Shown here: positions 1-7,876 of the stretch, piece after piece
How positions within the stretch are numbered: position 1 is the first letter of the stretch
Layout: each line of letters starts with the position of its first letter
Origin: an uncultured Bacteroides sp.
GTDB lineage: Bacteria > Bacteroidota > Bacteroidia > Bacteroidales > Bacteroidaceae
DNA: 64,000 nucleotides
Assembly (NCBI GenBank): GCA_902492205.1
Contig: CABUKU010000002.1
Span: 264,621-328,620 of the forward strand
Reading direction: 5' to 3'
Translations under genes and position numbers: made by a program
The notes under the pieces: generated by a model
Databases searched by the model: none
Told to the model about the DNA's origin: nothing
Seen by the model: the letters and a program-made list of their open reading frames with translations, nothing else

Positions 1-409
1 GATGCAAAGCCTCTTTGGTGCGCATGGAAATCAAGTTTCTTTCTATCTCCGCCACCAAACCAAATGCAAAACCAAGCACTTTGCTGTTTATATCATTCCG
101 GAACAAATATCCTTCTTTCGTGGCATACAGCACCACTTCTTTGTCAATACATATATTAAGGATATTCATCATTTCGAGCAAAGTCCTGCTCAAGCGGGAA
201 AGTTCCGTAACAATCAGCACATCCTGACGTTTCAAACTTTTTAACAGACCGGCAAGCTTTCTTTCTTTAACATGTACACTCCCGCTCACCACTTCCGTGC
301 ACCATTTATCTACCGACAGATTCTTTTGTTCTGCAAATCGGAGTATTTCACTCCGCTGATTTTCCAAAAACTGTTTATCCGTACTTATTCTCAAATAACC
401 TATAACCAT
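1..409 (-). CDS. Serine site-specific recombinase (Mpi-like DNA invertase), 3' end outside window
   Basis: Reading the minus strand from the ATG at 409 gives 136 codons open to the window edge. The start MVIGYLRISTDKQ carries the resolvase/invertase N-terminal motif with the catalytic serine at residue 9. Further on are TELSRLSRT (the conserved arginine pair) and, near the edge, AEIERNLISMRTKEAL, typical of the Bacteroides master-invertase type. The C-terminal helix-turn-helix lies outside the window. The gene points away from the invertible segment at 490-683, which it very likely flips. In the orientation shown, the promoter inside that segment reads into this gene. Family assignment is strong; identity with Mpi itself is inferred from recalled similarity. 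Confidence 0.9.
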   Translation of the reverse strand, partial: MVIGYLRISTDKQFLENQRSEILRFAEQKNLSVDKWCTEVVSGSVHVKERKLAGLLKSLKRQDVLIVTELSRLSRTLLEMMNILNICIDKEVVLYATKEGYLFRNDINSKVLGFAFGLVAEIERNLISMRTKEALH

Positions 410-477
410 AATTCTCAAATATTAATTTATAACTCATCAAGCATCGAATTTAAATTAATATTTTGAACAGACAGACA

Positions 478-512
478 TTTAAACGAACGTTTAAACGAAC
501 GTTTAAATACCC
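478..512. repeat. Left inverted repeat of invertible promoter, with tandem 12-bp units
   Basis: Two tandem copies of AAACGAACGTTT lie at 481-492 and 493-504. The 23 bp at 490-512 are the reverse complement of 661-683 with one mismatch. On the minus strand each unit contains AAACGTTCGT, which fits the core site reported for Bacteroides Mpi-controlled inversions (ARACGTWCGT, from memory). Confidence 0.9.
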
Positions 513-660
513 TGCAAAGATACCAATTATCTCATTAAAGGAAAAAGTTTATTTATAATTTTTTTCAAAACAAAAAATCAAGAAAATTGTAGTACATACG
601 AAATCTACATCAATGCATCTATTAATATTTTTCGCAGATCATTGAAACATAGGCATGAAC
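513..660. other. Invertible DNA segment (148 bp)
   Basis: This segment is bounded by the 23-bp inverted repeats at 490-512 and 661-683. It contains no open reading frame of note but carries a good Bacteroides-type promoter on the minus strand (515-545). Inversion would place that promoter at its right edge, reading into the WecA-type gene that starts at 707. By analogy with Bacteroides capsule loci this is an ON/OFF promoter switch. As assembled it is OFF for the polysaccharide operon. Confidence 0.85.
515..545 (-). promoter_or_regulatory. Promoter inside the invertible segment, facing the recombinase
   Basis: The minus strand shows a perfect -7 element TATCTTTG (522 down to 515). A 19-bp spacer separates it from a T-rich -33 region at 545-542 (TTTT, a weak match to TTTG). 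Transcription would begin near 508, inside the left repeat, and run into the recombinase start at 409. Confidence 0.75.
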
Positions 661-683
661 GGGTATTTAAACGTTCATTTAAA
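661..683. repeat. Right inverted repeat of invertible promoter
   Basis: These 23 bp begin GGGTATTTAAACGTTC and pair with 490-512 (22/23). A degenerate second unit (AACCGTTCAA) follows at about 685-695, echoing the doubled unit on the left side. Confidence 0.9.
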
Positions 684-706
684 AAACCGTTCAAAAAAGC
701 GGTATA

Positions 707-1816
707 ATGCCTATGCAAATTACAGATATAAATATTGACATAATTTGGTTGATTTCCAGTTTTATCATAGCCTTTTACATTGAAAGTTTTGTGATTCCAC
801 GCATCATACTAATATCTATGAAAAAACATTTGTTTGATATACCAAACAAACGTAAGTCACACATAGACAGCATTTCGCGATTAGGTGGCAGCAGCTTTCT
901 ACCTGTTATTTCTTTCACATTCTTCTTTACTTTCACCCTGTGGCTTGTTACTTCGGAGATAAATGAAATAACATCCGATTTCTTTATTCCCATTGTCACC
1001 ATGATATGCGGTTCCACCCTTTTATTTCTGCTCGGCATAAAAGATGATTTAATAGGAGTCAAATACTCCCATAAACTCAGAATACAGCTATTAGCGGCAA
1101 TCTGCCTTGTGCTTGGAGGAACCTACCTCAACAATTTCTACGGTTTGCTGGGCATAGATGCAATTCCCGCACCGGTTGGAATCCCCTTCACCATATTTAT
1201 AGTAACCTTCTTTATCAATGCATTCAATTTCATTGACGGAGTAGACGGACTTGCCTCAGGCATCGCTTTTCTTTCATTCCTGACGTTCGGATTCTGTTTC
1301 ACTTTCGAACATGAATATGCCTATAGCAGCCTCGCCTTTGCGGGAGCAGGAACCCTCTTACCGTTCATGCGTTACAACATGTCGCCCTCCCTGCGTAAAA
1401 TCTTCATGGGAGACACCGGTTCGCTCACTTTGGGATTACTGCTTTCTTTCCTCGCATTGCGCTACGCCATGCACACTGATTGTAGAACCGGCATTCTTCC
1501 CTATCCGTTTGCAGTGGCATGGGCTCCGTTGTTCCTACCCATGTTTGACGCAACACGGGTGATACTCATGCGCCTGACAGAAAAGAAATCTCCTTTTGCC
1601 CCCGACAGGAAACACATACATCATAAATTGCTGGATTGCGGATATTCACATCGCAAAACCACTTTTATCCTACTCACAGCCACCCTTACTTTCATTGCAG
1701 GGAATGCCATTTTATCCTGTTTCGCAAATATCAGCCTGATTCTCTGTGCCGACCTCATTGCCGCCACACTGCTGAATCACACATTGAATAAGTTAAGACA
1801 AAGCAAAAACAAATAA
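707..1816 (+). CDS. Polyprenyl-phosphate sugar-1-phosphate transferase (WecA/MraY family)
   Basis: A 369-residue multi-pass membrane protein that should start repeat-unit synthesis by moving a sugar 1-phosphate onto undecaprenyl phosphate at the inner face of the cytoplasmic membrane. Family motifs are in order: KDD at 112-114, NAFNFIDGVDG at 171-181, GDTGSL at 235-240, and a histidine motif KHIHHK near residue 301. It is the first gene after the invertible promoter, only 24 bp from the right repeat, so its expression should depend on promoter orientation. A second in-frame ATG at 713 is an equally possible start, and no clear Shine-Dalgarno is visible. The exact sugar (GlcNAc or other) cannot be read from sequence. 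Confidence 0.93.
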   Translation: MPMQITDINIDIIWLISSFIIAFYIESFVIPRIILISMKKHLFDIPNKRKSHIDSISRLGGSSFLPVISFTFFFTFTLWLVTSEINEITSDFFIPIVTMICGSTLLFLLGIKDDLIGVKYSHKLRIQLLAAICLVLGGTYLNNFYGLLGIDAIPAPVGIPFTIFIVTFFINAFNFIDGVDGLASGIAFLSFLTFGFCFTFEHEYAYSSLAFAGAGTLLPFMRYNMSPSLRKIFMGDTGSLTLGLLLSFLALRYAMHTDCRTGILPYPFAVAWAPLFLPMFDATRVILMRLTEKKSPFAPDRKHIHHKLLDCGYSHRKTTFILLTATLTFIAGNAILSCFANISLILCADLIAATLLNHTLNKLRQSKNK

Positions 1817-1831
1817 ACCGGTCAAAACGCC

Positions 1832-3349
1832 ATGACAAATACCATTACATTGAAAGACTACCACATAACGGCAAACTACGAATTGCAACAATTACCGGTA
1901 CAGCAAACCGTTATCAATACAATAAATCCCCATTCGTGGGTATGTGCCGAGAAAGACAGCCTGTTCAAAGAAGCCCTTCTCCATAGCGACATACTCCTGC
2001 CCGATGGCGTAGGCATTGTGTGGGCGGCACGCCTGTTGAGCAAGTGCAGCATTCCCAAAATCGCAGGGTTCGACTTCCACCGCATGGTGCTCGAAACATT
2101 GAACAACACGGGAGGAAGTGTCTTTTATCTGGGTTCCACCATTGATACGCTCTACAAAATCAAGCAACGCATACACAAAGAATATCCCGGTATCCGCCGG
2201 ATAGGAACATACAGCCCGCCCTACAAGACCTCATTCAGCAAAGAAGACAATACCCGGATGGAAAAAATCATCAATGATTTTCACCCCGATGTGCTGTTTG
2301 TGGGACTGACTGCCCCAAAACAGGAAAAATGGATAGAGTGTTGTAAGACACGACTCAATGCAAATCTGATTTCGGGCATAGGAGCCGTGTTCGATTTCTA
2401 TGCCGAAACCACTCCCCGTCCTCCGCGCTGGATGATAAATTGCGGAATGGAATGGCTGGGCAGACTGCTGAAAGAACCGAAAAGAATGTGGAAAAGGAAT
2501 TTTGTTTCTACTCCCTTATTTCTGAAAGACATAATTAAACTAAAAATAAAAAATGCATTTATGAAAATACCCGGAAAAGTACTGATATGGGCAATCATCG
2601 CCCTATTGGCAACCTCATGCACCTCTTATAAGAAAATACCCTATCTGCAACACACATCGGAAACGGCAAACGCACCGGCGCCGAGCTTGTATGACGCACG
2701 CATACAGCCGAAAGACCTGTTATCTATCATTGTCAGCACTCAGGATCCCGAAGTGGCTGCCCCTTTCAATCTCACCGTGCCGAACAAACAAGACTTCACA
2801 AAAAACCTCACCACACAAGCGGTTTTGCAAGATTATCTGGTAGACAATGCAGGTTGCGTTGAGTTCCCCGTTCTAGGCAAACTGCATTTGGGAGGAATGA
2901 CGAAGGGAGAAGCCGAAAGCTTCATCAAAGACAAACTGAAAACTTACATCAAAGAAGAACCGATAGTGACGGTGCGCATGACGAACTACAAAATAGCCGT
3001 TATCGGCGAAGTGGCACGTCCCGGAAGTTTCACCGTGAGCAATGAGAAAGTGAATATTTTCGAAGCCCTTGCCATGGCAGGAGACCTCACCATCTATGGC
3101 AAAAGAGACAACGTGAAACTGCTGCGGGAAAAAAGCAACGGCGAGAAAGACATTGTTCCCATCGACCTTACCGACACGGGCATCATCCATTCACCATACT
3201 ATTACCTGCAACAAAACGACATTCTCTATGTGGAACCGAACAAGGCAAAAGCGAAGAACTCCGATATAGGAAGCAGCACATCCATCTGGATTTCTTCCAT
3301 ATCCATCATTGTATCCGTTGCCAGTCTGTTAGTGAATGTACTAAGGTAA
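1832..3349 (+). CDS. WecG/TagA-type glycosyltransferase fused in frame to a Wza-type polysaccharide export lipoprotein
   Basis: One 505-codon ORF holds two proteins that are normally separate. Residues 1-243 are a WecG/TagA/CpsF transferase (LLPDGVGIVWA, GFDFH, VGLTAPKQEKW, GAVFDFYAE). Met244 (position 2561) opens a classical lipoprotein signal, MKIPGK followed by a hydrophobic stretch and LLATSC, with the lipid cysteine at 263. After it come a poly-export domain (DYLVDNAGCVEFPVLG), an SLBB-like segment (GEVARPGSF) and a C-terminal hydrophobic helix. No stop codon separates them. Either the protein is a true fusion, or the Wza half is made by internal initiation at 2561, which follows an A-rich stretch like Bacteroides initiation regions. 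The second reading makes better topological sense. Confidence 0.9.
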   Translation: MTNTITLKDYHITANYELQQLPVQQTVINTINPHSWVCAEKDSLFKEALLHSDILLPDGVGIVWAARLLSKCSIPKIAGFDFHRMVLETLNNTGGSVFYLGSTIDTLYKIKQRIHKEYPGIRRIGTYSPPYKTSFSKEDNTRMEKIINDFHPDVLFVGLTAPKQEKWIECCKTRLNANLISGIGAVFDFYAETTPRPPRWMINCGMEWLGRLLKEPKRMWKRNFVSTPLFLKDIIKLKIKNAFMKIPGKVLIWAIIALLATSCTSYKKIPYLQHTSETANAPAPSLYDARIQPKDLLSIIVSTQDPEVAAPFNLTVPNKQDFTKNLTTQAVLQDYLVDNAGCVEFPVLGKLHLGGMTKGEAESFIKDKLKTYIKEEPIVTVRMTNYKIAVIGEVARPGSFTVSNEKVNIFEALAMAGDLTIYGKRDNVKLLREKSNGEKDIVPIDLTDTGIIHSPYYYLQQNDILYVEPNKAKAKNSDIGSSTSIWISSISIIVSVASLLVNVLR

Positions 3350-3359
3350 AAAAACAAAA

Positions 3360-3496
3360 CTCCCCTCCTTATCGAGGAGGGGCTGGGGGTGGTGGTAGAC
3401 AACAAATACCAATAATTATTAACCCTGGTAGTGTATGTATCTAAATAAGTATTTAGTTCCTACCACCACCCCTAACCCCTCCTCAACAAGGAAGGG
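3360..3496. repeat. REP-like palindromic element, copy 1
   Basis: The left arm (3360-3398) starts with the small palindrome CCCCTCCTTATCGAGGAGGGG and ends GGGTGGTGGTAG. The right arm (3460-3496) starts CTACCACCACCCC and ends with an imperfect CCTCAACAAGGAAGG. The arms are inverted repeats around about 60 bp of A+T-rich DNA. A close relative lies at 7275-7390. It sits between the Wza and Wzc genes and would fold as a long hairpin in the transcript. Confidence 0.8.
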
Positions 3497-3529
3497 AAAA
3501 AGAAGAAAAACAAGAAATCAAAGCAACCC

Positions 3530-5908
3530 ATGAAAGAAAATTTATACGACGAACTGTTCGAAGAAAACAAAGAAAACAATAAAGAAAACCTGCAGGAAAC
3601 ACTGCTGAAATACCTTGCGCACTGGCAGTGGTTTGCCTTGTCGGTAATCCTCTGCCTCACCTGCACATGGTTTTACCTGCGCTATGCCACCCGGGTATAT
3701 GAAATCACCGCCACCGTGATGATAAACGATGAAAAAAAGGGAGGAAGAAACACGGCATCGCCCGCACTCGAAGAATTGGGATTCATGAGCAGCGGAGGAA
3801 ACATCGACAATGAAATAGAAATCCTGAAATCGAAATCACTGATACAGAATGTCGTATCGGAGCTCAACCTCTATGCCGCTTATCTCACCAAAGGCAGAAT
3901 AGGTGAAAGAGATCTCTACACAGACAGCCCGGTCATTGCGGAAATGAATCCCGAAGATCTGCATCGGCTTCGTGAACCCATAGAGTTGGAAGCGGAAGAT
4001 TTGGGACAAGGCAAGTACCGCATCAACGGAGAAGAAATGACACTCCCCGCCACCCTGCACACCCCACAGGGAGATGTTCAAATCTCCGCACGCCCCGAAG
4101 TGCAACCATTGCCGGGACAGATCATCTATATCACCCTCTCGCGCCCTATCAATACGGCAAAAGGATACCTCGGCGCACTCACTGTGGAAGCTACCTCCAA
4201 AACAACTTCCATCGCACTGATTACACTGAAAAACAGTAACCCGAAAAGGGGGGAGGATTTCATAAACAAACTTGTGGAACTCTACAACCGCGATGCCAAC
4301 AACGACAAGAACCTCGTGGCACAGAAAACAGCCGGATTCATTGACGAACGCATCGACATCATCAACCGGGAGTTGGACAGTACGGAAAAAAAACTTGAAA
4401 ACTTCAAAAGGGATGCCGGGCTGACCGATATAAGTACAGATGCCCAACTCTTTTTGCAAGAGAACTCCGAATACGAAAAGAAAAGCGCGGAAAACAACAT
4501 GCAGATAAATCTGGTGGAGTACCTGAAAGAATACATCGAAAAAAACGAAAACAAATACAATGTCATTCCTGCCAACGTGGGACTGACGGACATTCCCCTG
4601 AGCGGACTGATAAAACAATATAACGAACAGGTATTGGAATACGAACGGCTGAAACGCGGCACATATGCCGGAAACCCCGCATTGAAGCAAGCCGAAAACA
4701 GCCTCGATGCCATGCACGCCACACTCGGCACCTCCATAAACAGCCTGCACAAAGGATTACTTATCACCCGTGCAGACCTTGCCCGCCAAACCGGGAAATA
4801 CTCCGGACGCATCCGCAAAGCCCCCGAACAGGAAAGGGAGCTTGCAGGCATCGCACGGCAACAAAGCATAAAGTCGGGGCTGTTCCTGATGCTGCTGCAA
4901 AAACGTGAAGAAAACGCCATCACCCTCGCCACAACGGTAGACAATGCAAGGATAGTGGATGCTCCGATAGCAGGTGACCGTCCTGTGTCGCCCCAATCAA
5001 TTATTTGCTGGTTGATAGCCCTTATACTCGGATTCGTTATTCCTGTGGTGTATATCTACATTGCCGAATTGCTCCGTTTCAAAATATCCGGCAGGGAAGA
5101 TGTGGAGAAGCTCACCCCGGCTCCCATAACGGGAGAAATACCTTTCCGTGAAAATAAGGATAAAGAAGAAAACGACATTGCCGTGAAAGAGAACGACAAC
5201 AACCTGATGTCGGAAGTATTCCGCAGCTTGCGCACCAATCTTCAATTCATACTCGGAAACGAAGGAAAGAAAGTGATACTTGTCACCTCCACCTCACCCG
5301 GTGAAGGCAAAACCACCATTGCAGCCAATTTGGGCATGAGCCTTGCCTTGCTGGGCAAGAAAGTGCTCATCATCGGCTTGGATATACGCAAGCCACGACT
5401 TGCCGAAGCATTCGGCATTCACGAAGCGGAAAACAGAAAAGGAATAACAGCCTACCTCTCCAACCCGGAAGACATCGAACCGGATGAACTGATACTCCCT
5501 TCCGGCAAATCCGGGCTTCTTTCCCTGCTCCCGGCAGGAGCCATTCCCCCCAACCCTGCCGAACTGCTTTCGCGCGAAAGTCTCGGCAAAATAATCGGCA
5601 AGCTCCGTTCACGCTACGATTATATCCTGATAGACTCCGCCCCGGTAGGTTCTGTTACCGACACGCTCATTATTGCACATCATGCCGATGTCACCCTTTA
5701 CGTGTGCCGTGCCGGATACACATTCAAATCTGCTTTCGGGTTAGTCAACGAATTGGAGAAGAAAGGAAAATTGCCGCATCTGTCACTCGTCATCAATGCC
5801 GTAAAAATGAAAGTCGGCAGATATGGATACGGAAAATACGGATACGGCCACAAGTATGGCTATGGTTATGGCTACGGATATGGAAATGAAAACAGGAATA
5901 AAAAGTAA
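3530..5908 (+). CDS. Polysaccharide co-polymerase / tyrosine autokinase (Wzc type)
   Basis: A 792-residue inner-membrane protein that controls chain length and couples polymerisation to export. It has an N-terminal membrane segment (about residues 36-55) with a Wzz domain, a long periplasmic coiled-coil region, a second membrane segment near residues 487-510, then a cytoplasmic BY-kinase domain. That domain has Walker A SPGEGKTTIA (about 588-597), Walker A' GLDIRKPRLA and Walker B YILIDSAP (about 696-703). The tail is a dense tyrosine cluster (KYGYGHKYGYGYG), the usual autophosphorylation region. It follows the Wza half of 1832-3349 and completes the export machinery of this locus. Confidence 0.96.
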   Translation: MKENLYDELFEENKENNKENLQETLLKYLAHWQWFALSVILCLTCTWFYLRYATRVYEITATVMINDEKKGGRNTASPALEELGFMSSGGNIDNEIEILKSKSLIQNVVSELNLYAAYLTKGRIGERDLYTDSPVIAEMNPEDLHRLREPIELEAEDLGQGKYRINGEEMTLPATLHTPQGDVQISARPEVQPLPGQIIYITLSRPINTAKGYLGALTVEATSKTTSIALITLKNSNPKRGEDFINKLVELYNRDANNDKNLVAQKTAGFIDERIDIINRELDSTEKKLENFKRDAGLTDISTDAQLFLQENSEYEKKSAENNMQINLVEYLKEYIEKNENKYNVIPANVGLTDIPLSGLIKQYNEQVLEYERLKRGTYAGNPALKQAENSLDAMHATLGTSINSLHKGLLITRADLARQTGKYSGRIRKAPEQERELAGIARQQSIKSGLFLMLLQKREENAITLATTVDNARIVDAPIAGDRPVSPQSIICWLIALILGFVIPVVYIYIAELLRFKISGREDVEKLTPAPITGEIPFRENKDKEENDIAVKENDNNLMSEVFRSLRTNLQFILGNEGKKVILVTSTSPGEGKTTIAANLGMSLALLGKKVLIIGLDIRKPRLAEAFGIHEAENRKGITAYLSNPEDIEPDELILPSGKSGLLSLLPAGAIPPNPAELLSRESLGKIIGKLRSRYDYILIDSAPVGSVTDTLIIAHHADVTLYVCRAGYTFKSAFGLVNELEKKGKLPHLSLVINAVKMKVGRYGYGKYGYGHKYGYGYGYGYGNENRNKK

Positions 5909-5974
5909 AACAGACAAAGAAATAATATAAATATTTATAAAATAATATTTTATTACATATAAACACCTATAAAA

Positions 5975-6012
5975 AGCCCGTAATTTTCTCAAAAATGAAA
6001 AATTTACGGGCT
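5975..6012 (-). terminator. Rho-independent terminator after the amidase gene
   Basis: AGCCCGTAA (5975-5983) pairs with TTACGGGCT (6004-6012), with further A/T pairing inside the loop. On the minus strand the stem is followed by TTTTT, so it suits the amidase gene. It could also stop readthrough from the Wzc gene. Confidence 0.75.
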
Positions 6013-6049
6013 GAAGATGTTTTGACTCAAATATTATTGTAAATTATTA

Positions 6050-6514
6050 TCATATTACCGTAGGGACAGATTCCAAACCCGCCCCCACCACATCAAAGCA
6101 AGGACATTGCTTAATCCACTCTTCCGGCTCAATCTCCCCGTTCCCGTTCAGGTCGGGGCTGAGGTCACGATGCCCGCACACCCGCGCGCCGGGAAAATCT
6201 TTCAGCAACGCAAGCACCAGCACCCTGAGGGAATGTTTCTGCCATTCCGTCCGCGTATCCTTAGGCGCTCCGTTTACATCCAACCCACCTTCATAACAAA
6301 TACCTATGCTGTGAGCATTATACCCCTTCGCATGCGCTCCGATTTTCTCTATCGGCCGTGTGCCTTTGATGTACCCGTTCTTACGGATGTAGAAATGGTA
6401 GCCTGCTCCGTCAAATCCTCTGTTACGGTGAGCCGTTTCAAGATCATGCTCCGTGAAGCAACGGTCTTCCCGTGTGGCGGAGCAGTGAATCACAATCAAA
6501 TTCACCTTTCTCAC
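6050..6514 (-). CDS. N-acetylmuramoyl-L-alanine amidase (amidase_2 / PGRP-like)
   Basis: About 154 residues, a zinc-dependent hydrolase that cleaves the MurNAc-L-Ala bond of peptidoglycan. Zinc-site motifs are IVIHCSA near the N-terminus, VCGHRDLSPD, and CPCFDV near the end. The GTG at 6514 is preferred because AAGGAGG lies 8 bases upstream; a longer in-frame ATG version would place that Shine-Dalgarno inside the gene. There is no signal peptide, as in phage lysozymes of this family. Together with the HU-like gene, the DUF4248 gene and the primase-like gene it forms a cassette commonly seen near Bacteroides capsule loci; its job there is not known to me. Confidence 0.9.
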   Translation of the reverse strand: MRKVNLIVIHCSATREDRCFTEHDLETAHRNRGFDGAGYHFYIRKNGYIKGTRPIEKIGAHAKGYNAHSIGICYEGGLDVNGAPKDTRTEWQKHSLRVLVLALLKDFPGARVCGHRDLSPDLNGNGEIEPEEWIKQCPCFDVVGAGLESVPTVI

Positions 6515-6631
6515 TTCTTTCCTCCTTCCCTGCTGCCACTGCAATCGAATACCCGGATAATAATCTTCAAAACAAAAATGATTTTCTTAATTACTTTCAT
6601 ACGATTCTTTTTATTTTTAGTATTTATAACT

Positions 6632-6649
6632 CCCCTCCTTATGGAGGGG
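6632..6649. terminator. Short hairpin after the HU-like gene
   Basis: CCCCTCC-TTAT-GGAGGGG is a perfect 7-bp stem directly downstream (minus strand) of the HU-like stop codon. It matches the small palindrome at the ends of the REP-like elements at 3360 and 7275, so it may be a solo fragment of that family acting as a terminator. Confidence 0.5.
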
Positions 6650-6658
6650 AAAAAGAGA

Positions 6659-7075
6659 CTATTCCTCCTCCTTTTTCTTCTTCACCGGCAACTGCGGCAC
6701 ATGCGTATAACTCAGCCTGCCCATCAGTTCCACCAAAGCCGCTCCGGGACGGAATGCCAGCTTCGTCCCTTTCACCAGCGACACATTAAATGCCTCCTCC
6801 GAAACCGCCGGATGACTTGATACCATTACCTGAAAACTGCCGAAATTGCCAAGGCGCACGATTTTTCCCTCCGCAAGCAGATCTTCCATCACATCCACCA
6901 CCGCATAGAGCGATGCCGAAATATCCGCCTGTGTCACCGTACGGCCTTTTGCCGCAATTCTGCACAAAGTATCGAAATTTGCCTCACCGTCTGCCTGCGC
7001 ATGTGCATACCACTTGGCGGGTGCTTCCGGATTAGTGGGATTCTTTCTCTTTACTGCCGAAATTGGTACTGCCAT
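6659..7075 (-). CDS. HU-family DNA-binding protein (HU-HIG type)
   Basis: 138 residues from the ATG at 7075. The start MAVPISAVKRKNP and the core KGRTVTQADISASLYAVVD...VRLGNFGSFQV show the Bacteroides histone-like domain with the conserved beta-arm GNFGSF. The C-terminus is lysine/glutamate-rich (VKKKKEEE). It likely binds DNA as a dimer and organises the nucleoid or a local recombination structure. The longer upstream reading to 7174 has no support. It is part of the amidase/HU/DUF4248/primase cassette. Confidence 0.88.
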   Translation of the reverse strand: MAVPISAVKRKNPTNPEAPAKWYAHAQADGEANFDTLCRIAAKGRTVTQADISASLYAVVDVMEDLLAEGKIVRLGNFGSFQVMVSSHPAVSEEAFNVSLVKGTKLAFRPGAALVELMGRLSYTHVPQLPVKKKKEEE

Positions 7076-7226
7076 AATCTTTTCCTTTCTTTTTAAATAA
7101 GTACTGTTTGTCACTATTGACACTGCGAAGATAACACCCCGCCACACCCGCTTCCACCCTTGCGGATGCTGCATGTTTTTAGATGTATTTACATGTATTT
7201 ACACCATAAGCGTTAACTTAACGCCT

Positions 7227-7452
7227 CCCCTCCTTATTGAGCTACTCTTTCTACACATCGTTTCTTTTCCTTTTCCCCTCCTTATTGAGGAGGGGTTAGG
7301 GGTGGTGGTAGATAATAAATACCTATTTGAGGGTGTTTTAAAGGTATCCTTTCCTACCACCACCCCCTGCCCCTCCTCAATAAGGAGGGGAGATAAGAGA
7401 TAAAACCTTATGTTAAAAAGATGTGTAGAAAGAGCAGCTTATTAAGGAGGGG
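7227..7452. repeat. Nested REP-like palindromic elements, copy 2
   Basis: An outer 33-bp inverted repeat (7227-7259 and 7420-7452; CCCCTCCTTA...CTCTTTCTACACATC, about 29 of 33 matching) encloses an inner element (7275-7390). The inner element is closely related to the one at 3360-3496, with the same GAGGAGGGG...GGTGGTGGTAG arms. The region has no gene. The nesting suggests one element inserted into another of the same palindromic family. Confidence 0.8.
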
Positions 7453-7551
7453 AAAATGGAATTTACACCCACTTAAAAACATGGCAAAACTTGCATACCA
7501 CGCTGATTTTCATTATCTTTACAGGATAAACAACATAAAAGAACAAATCAA

Positions 7552-7779
7552 ATGAACGAAGAAGATCCATTTATCCTCCGCCCCTATACCAAAGCAGAGC
7601 TGGCACACCTTTACAACCCCGGCATGCCGCTTGTTTCCGCCCTCAGAAAGCTGCGGGAGTGGGTGAAAGGAAACAATATGCTCACCGAAGAACTGCGTGC
7701 CTGCGGAGCAAAAACAAGAGACAGGGGATATACCCGCCACCAAGTGAGAATCATTACGAAATATCTGGGAGAACCTTGA
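7552..7779 (+). CDS. DUF4248 family small protein
   Basis: 75 residues with the pattern of the Bacteroides DUF4248 family: an aromatic RPYTKAELAHLYNP motif, a central REWVKGN, and a C-terminal GYTRHQVRIITKYLGEP. The layout resembles a small winged-helix or excisionase-like DNA-binding protein, but no function is established. It is regularly found beside HU and primase-like genes near capsule loci, as here. It reads opposite to its neighbours and ends 22 bases before a lone Mpi-like half site. Confidence 0.75.
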   Translation: MNEEDPFILRPYTKAELAHLYNPGMPLVSALRKLREWVKGNNMLTEELRACGAKTRDRGYTRHQVRIITKYLGEP

Positions 7780-7876
7780 ACGAACGTTAAAAACAAATTT
7801 CCGCTTGATGATTTCAAACAAAAGAGCTGCATTTGTGTACACAATAAGGTACAAAACAATCTAAATATACATTATT

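Noticed and set aside
626..633. TATTTTTC on the plus strand as a second promoter reading toward the capsule genes
   Set aside because: It has 7 of 8 bases of the -7 box but no TTTG-like -33 element at the right distance, so it cannot be called a promoter.
3836..4750. Long minus-strand ORF (304 codons) inside the Wzc gene
   Set aside because: It lies antisense to a clear tyrosine kinase gene, is rich in C, F and V without any family motif, and has no ribosome-binding site or promoter.
7780..7789. Lone Mpi-like site ACGAACGTTA after the DUF4248 gene
   Set aside because: It has no inverted partner with good identity nearby (the closest resemblance, near 8364, lies inside the primase-like gene and matches in 8 of 10 bases), so a second invertible segment is not supported.
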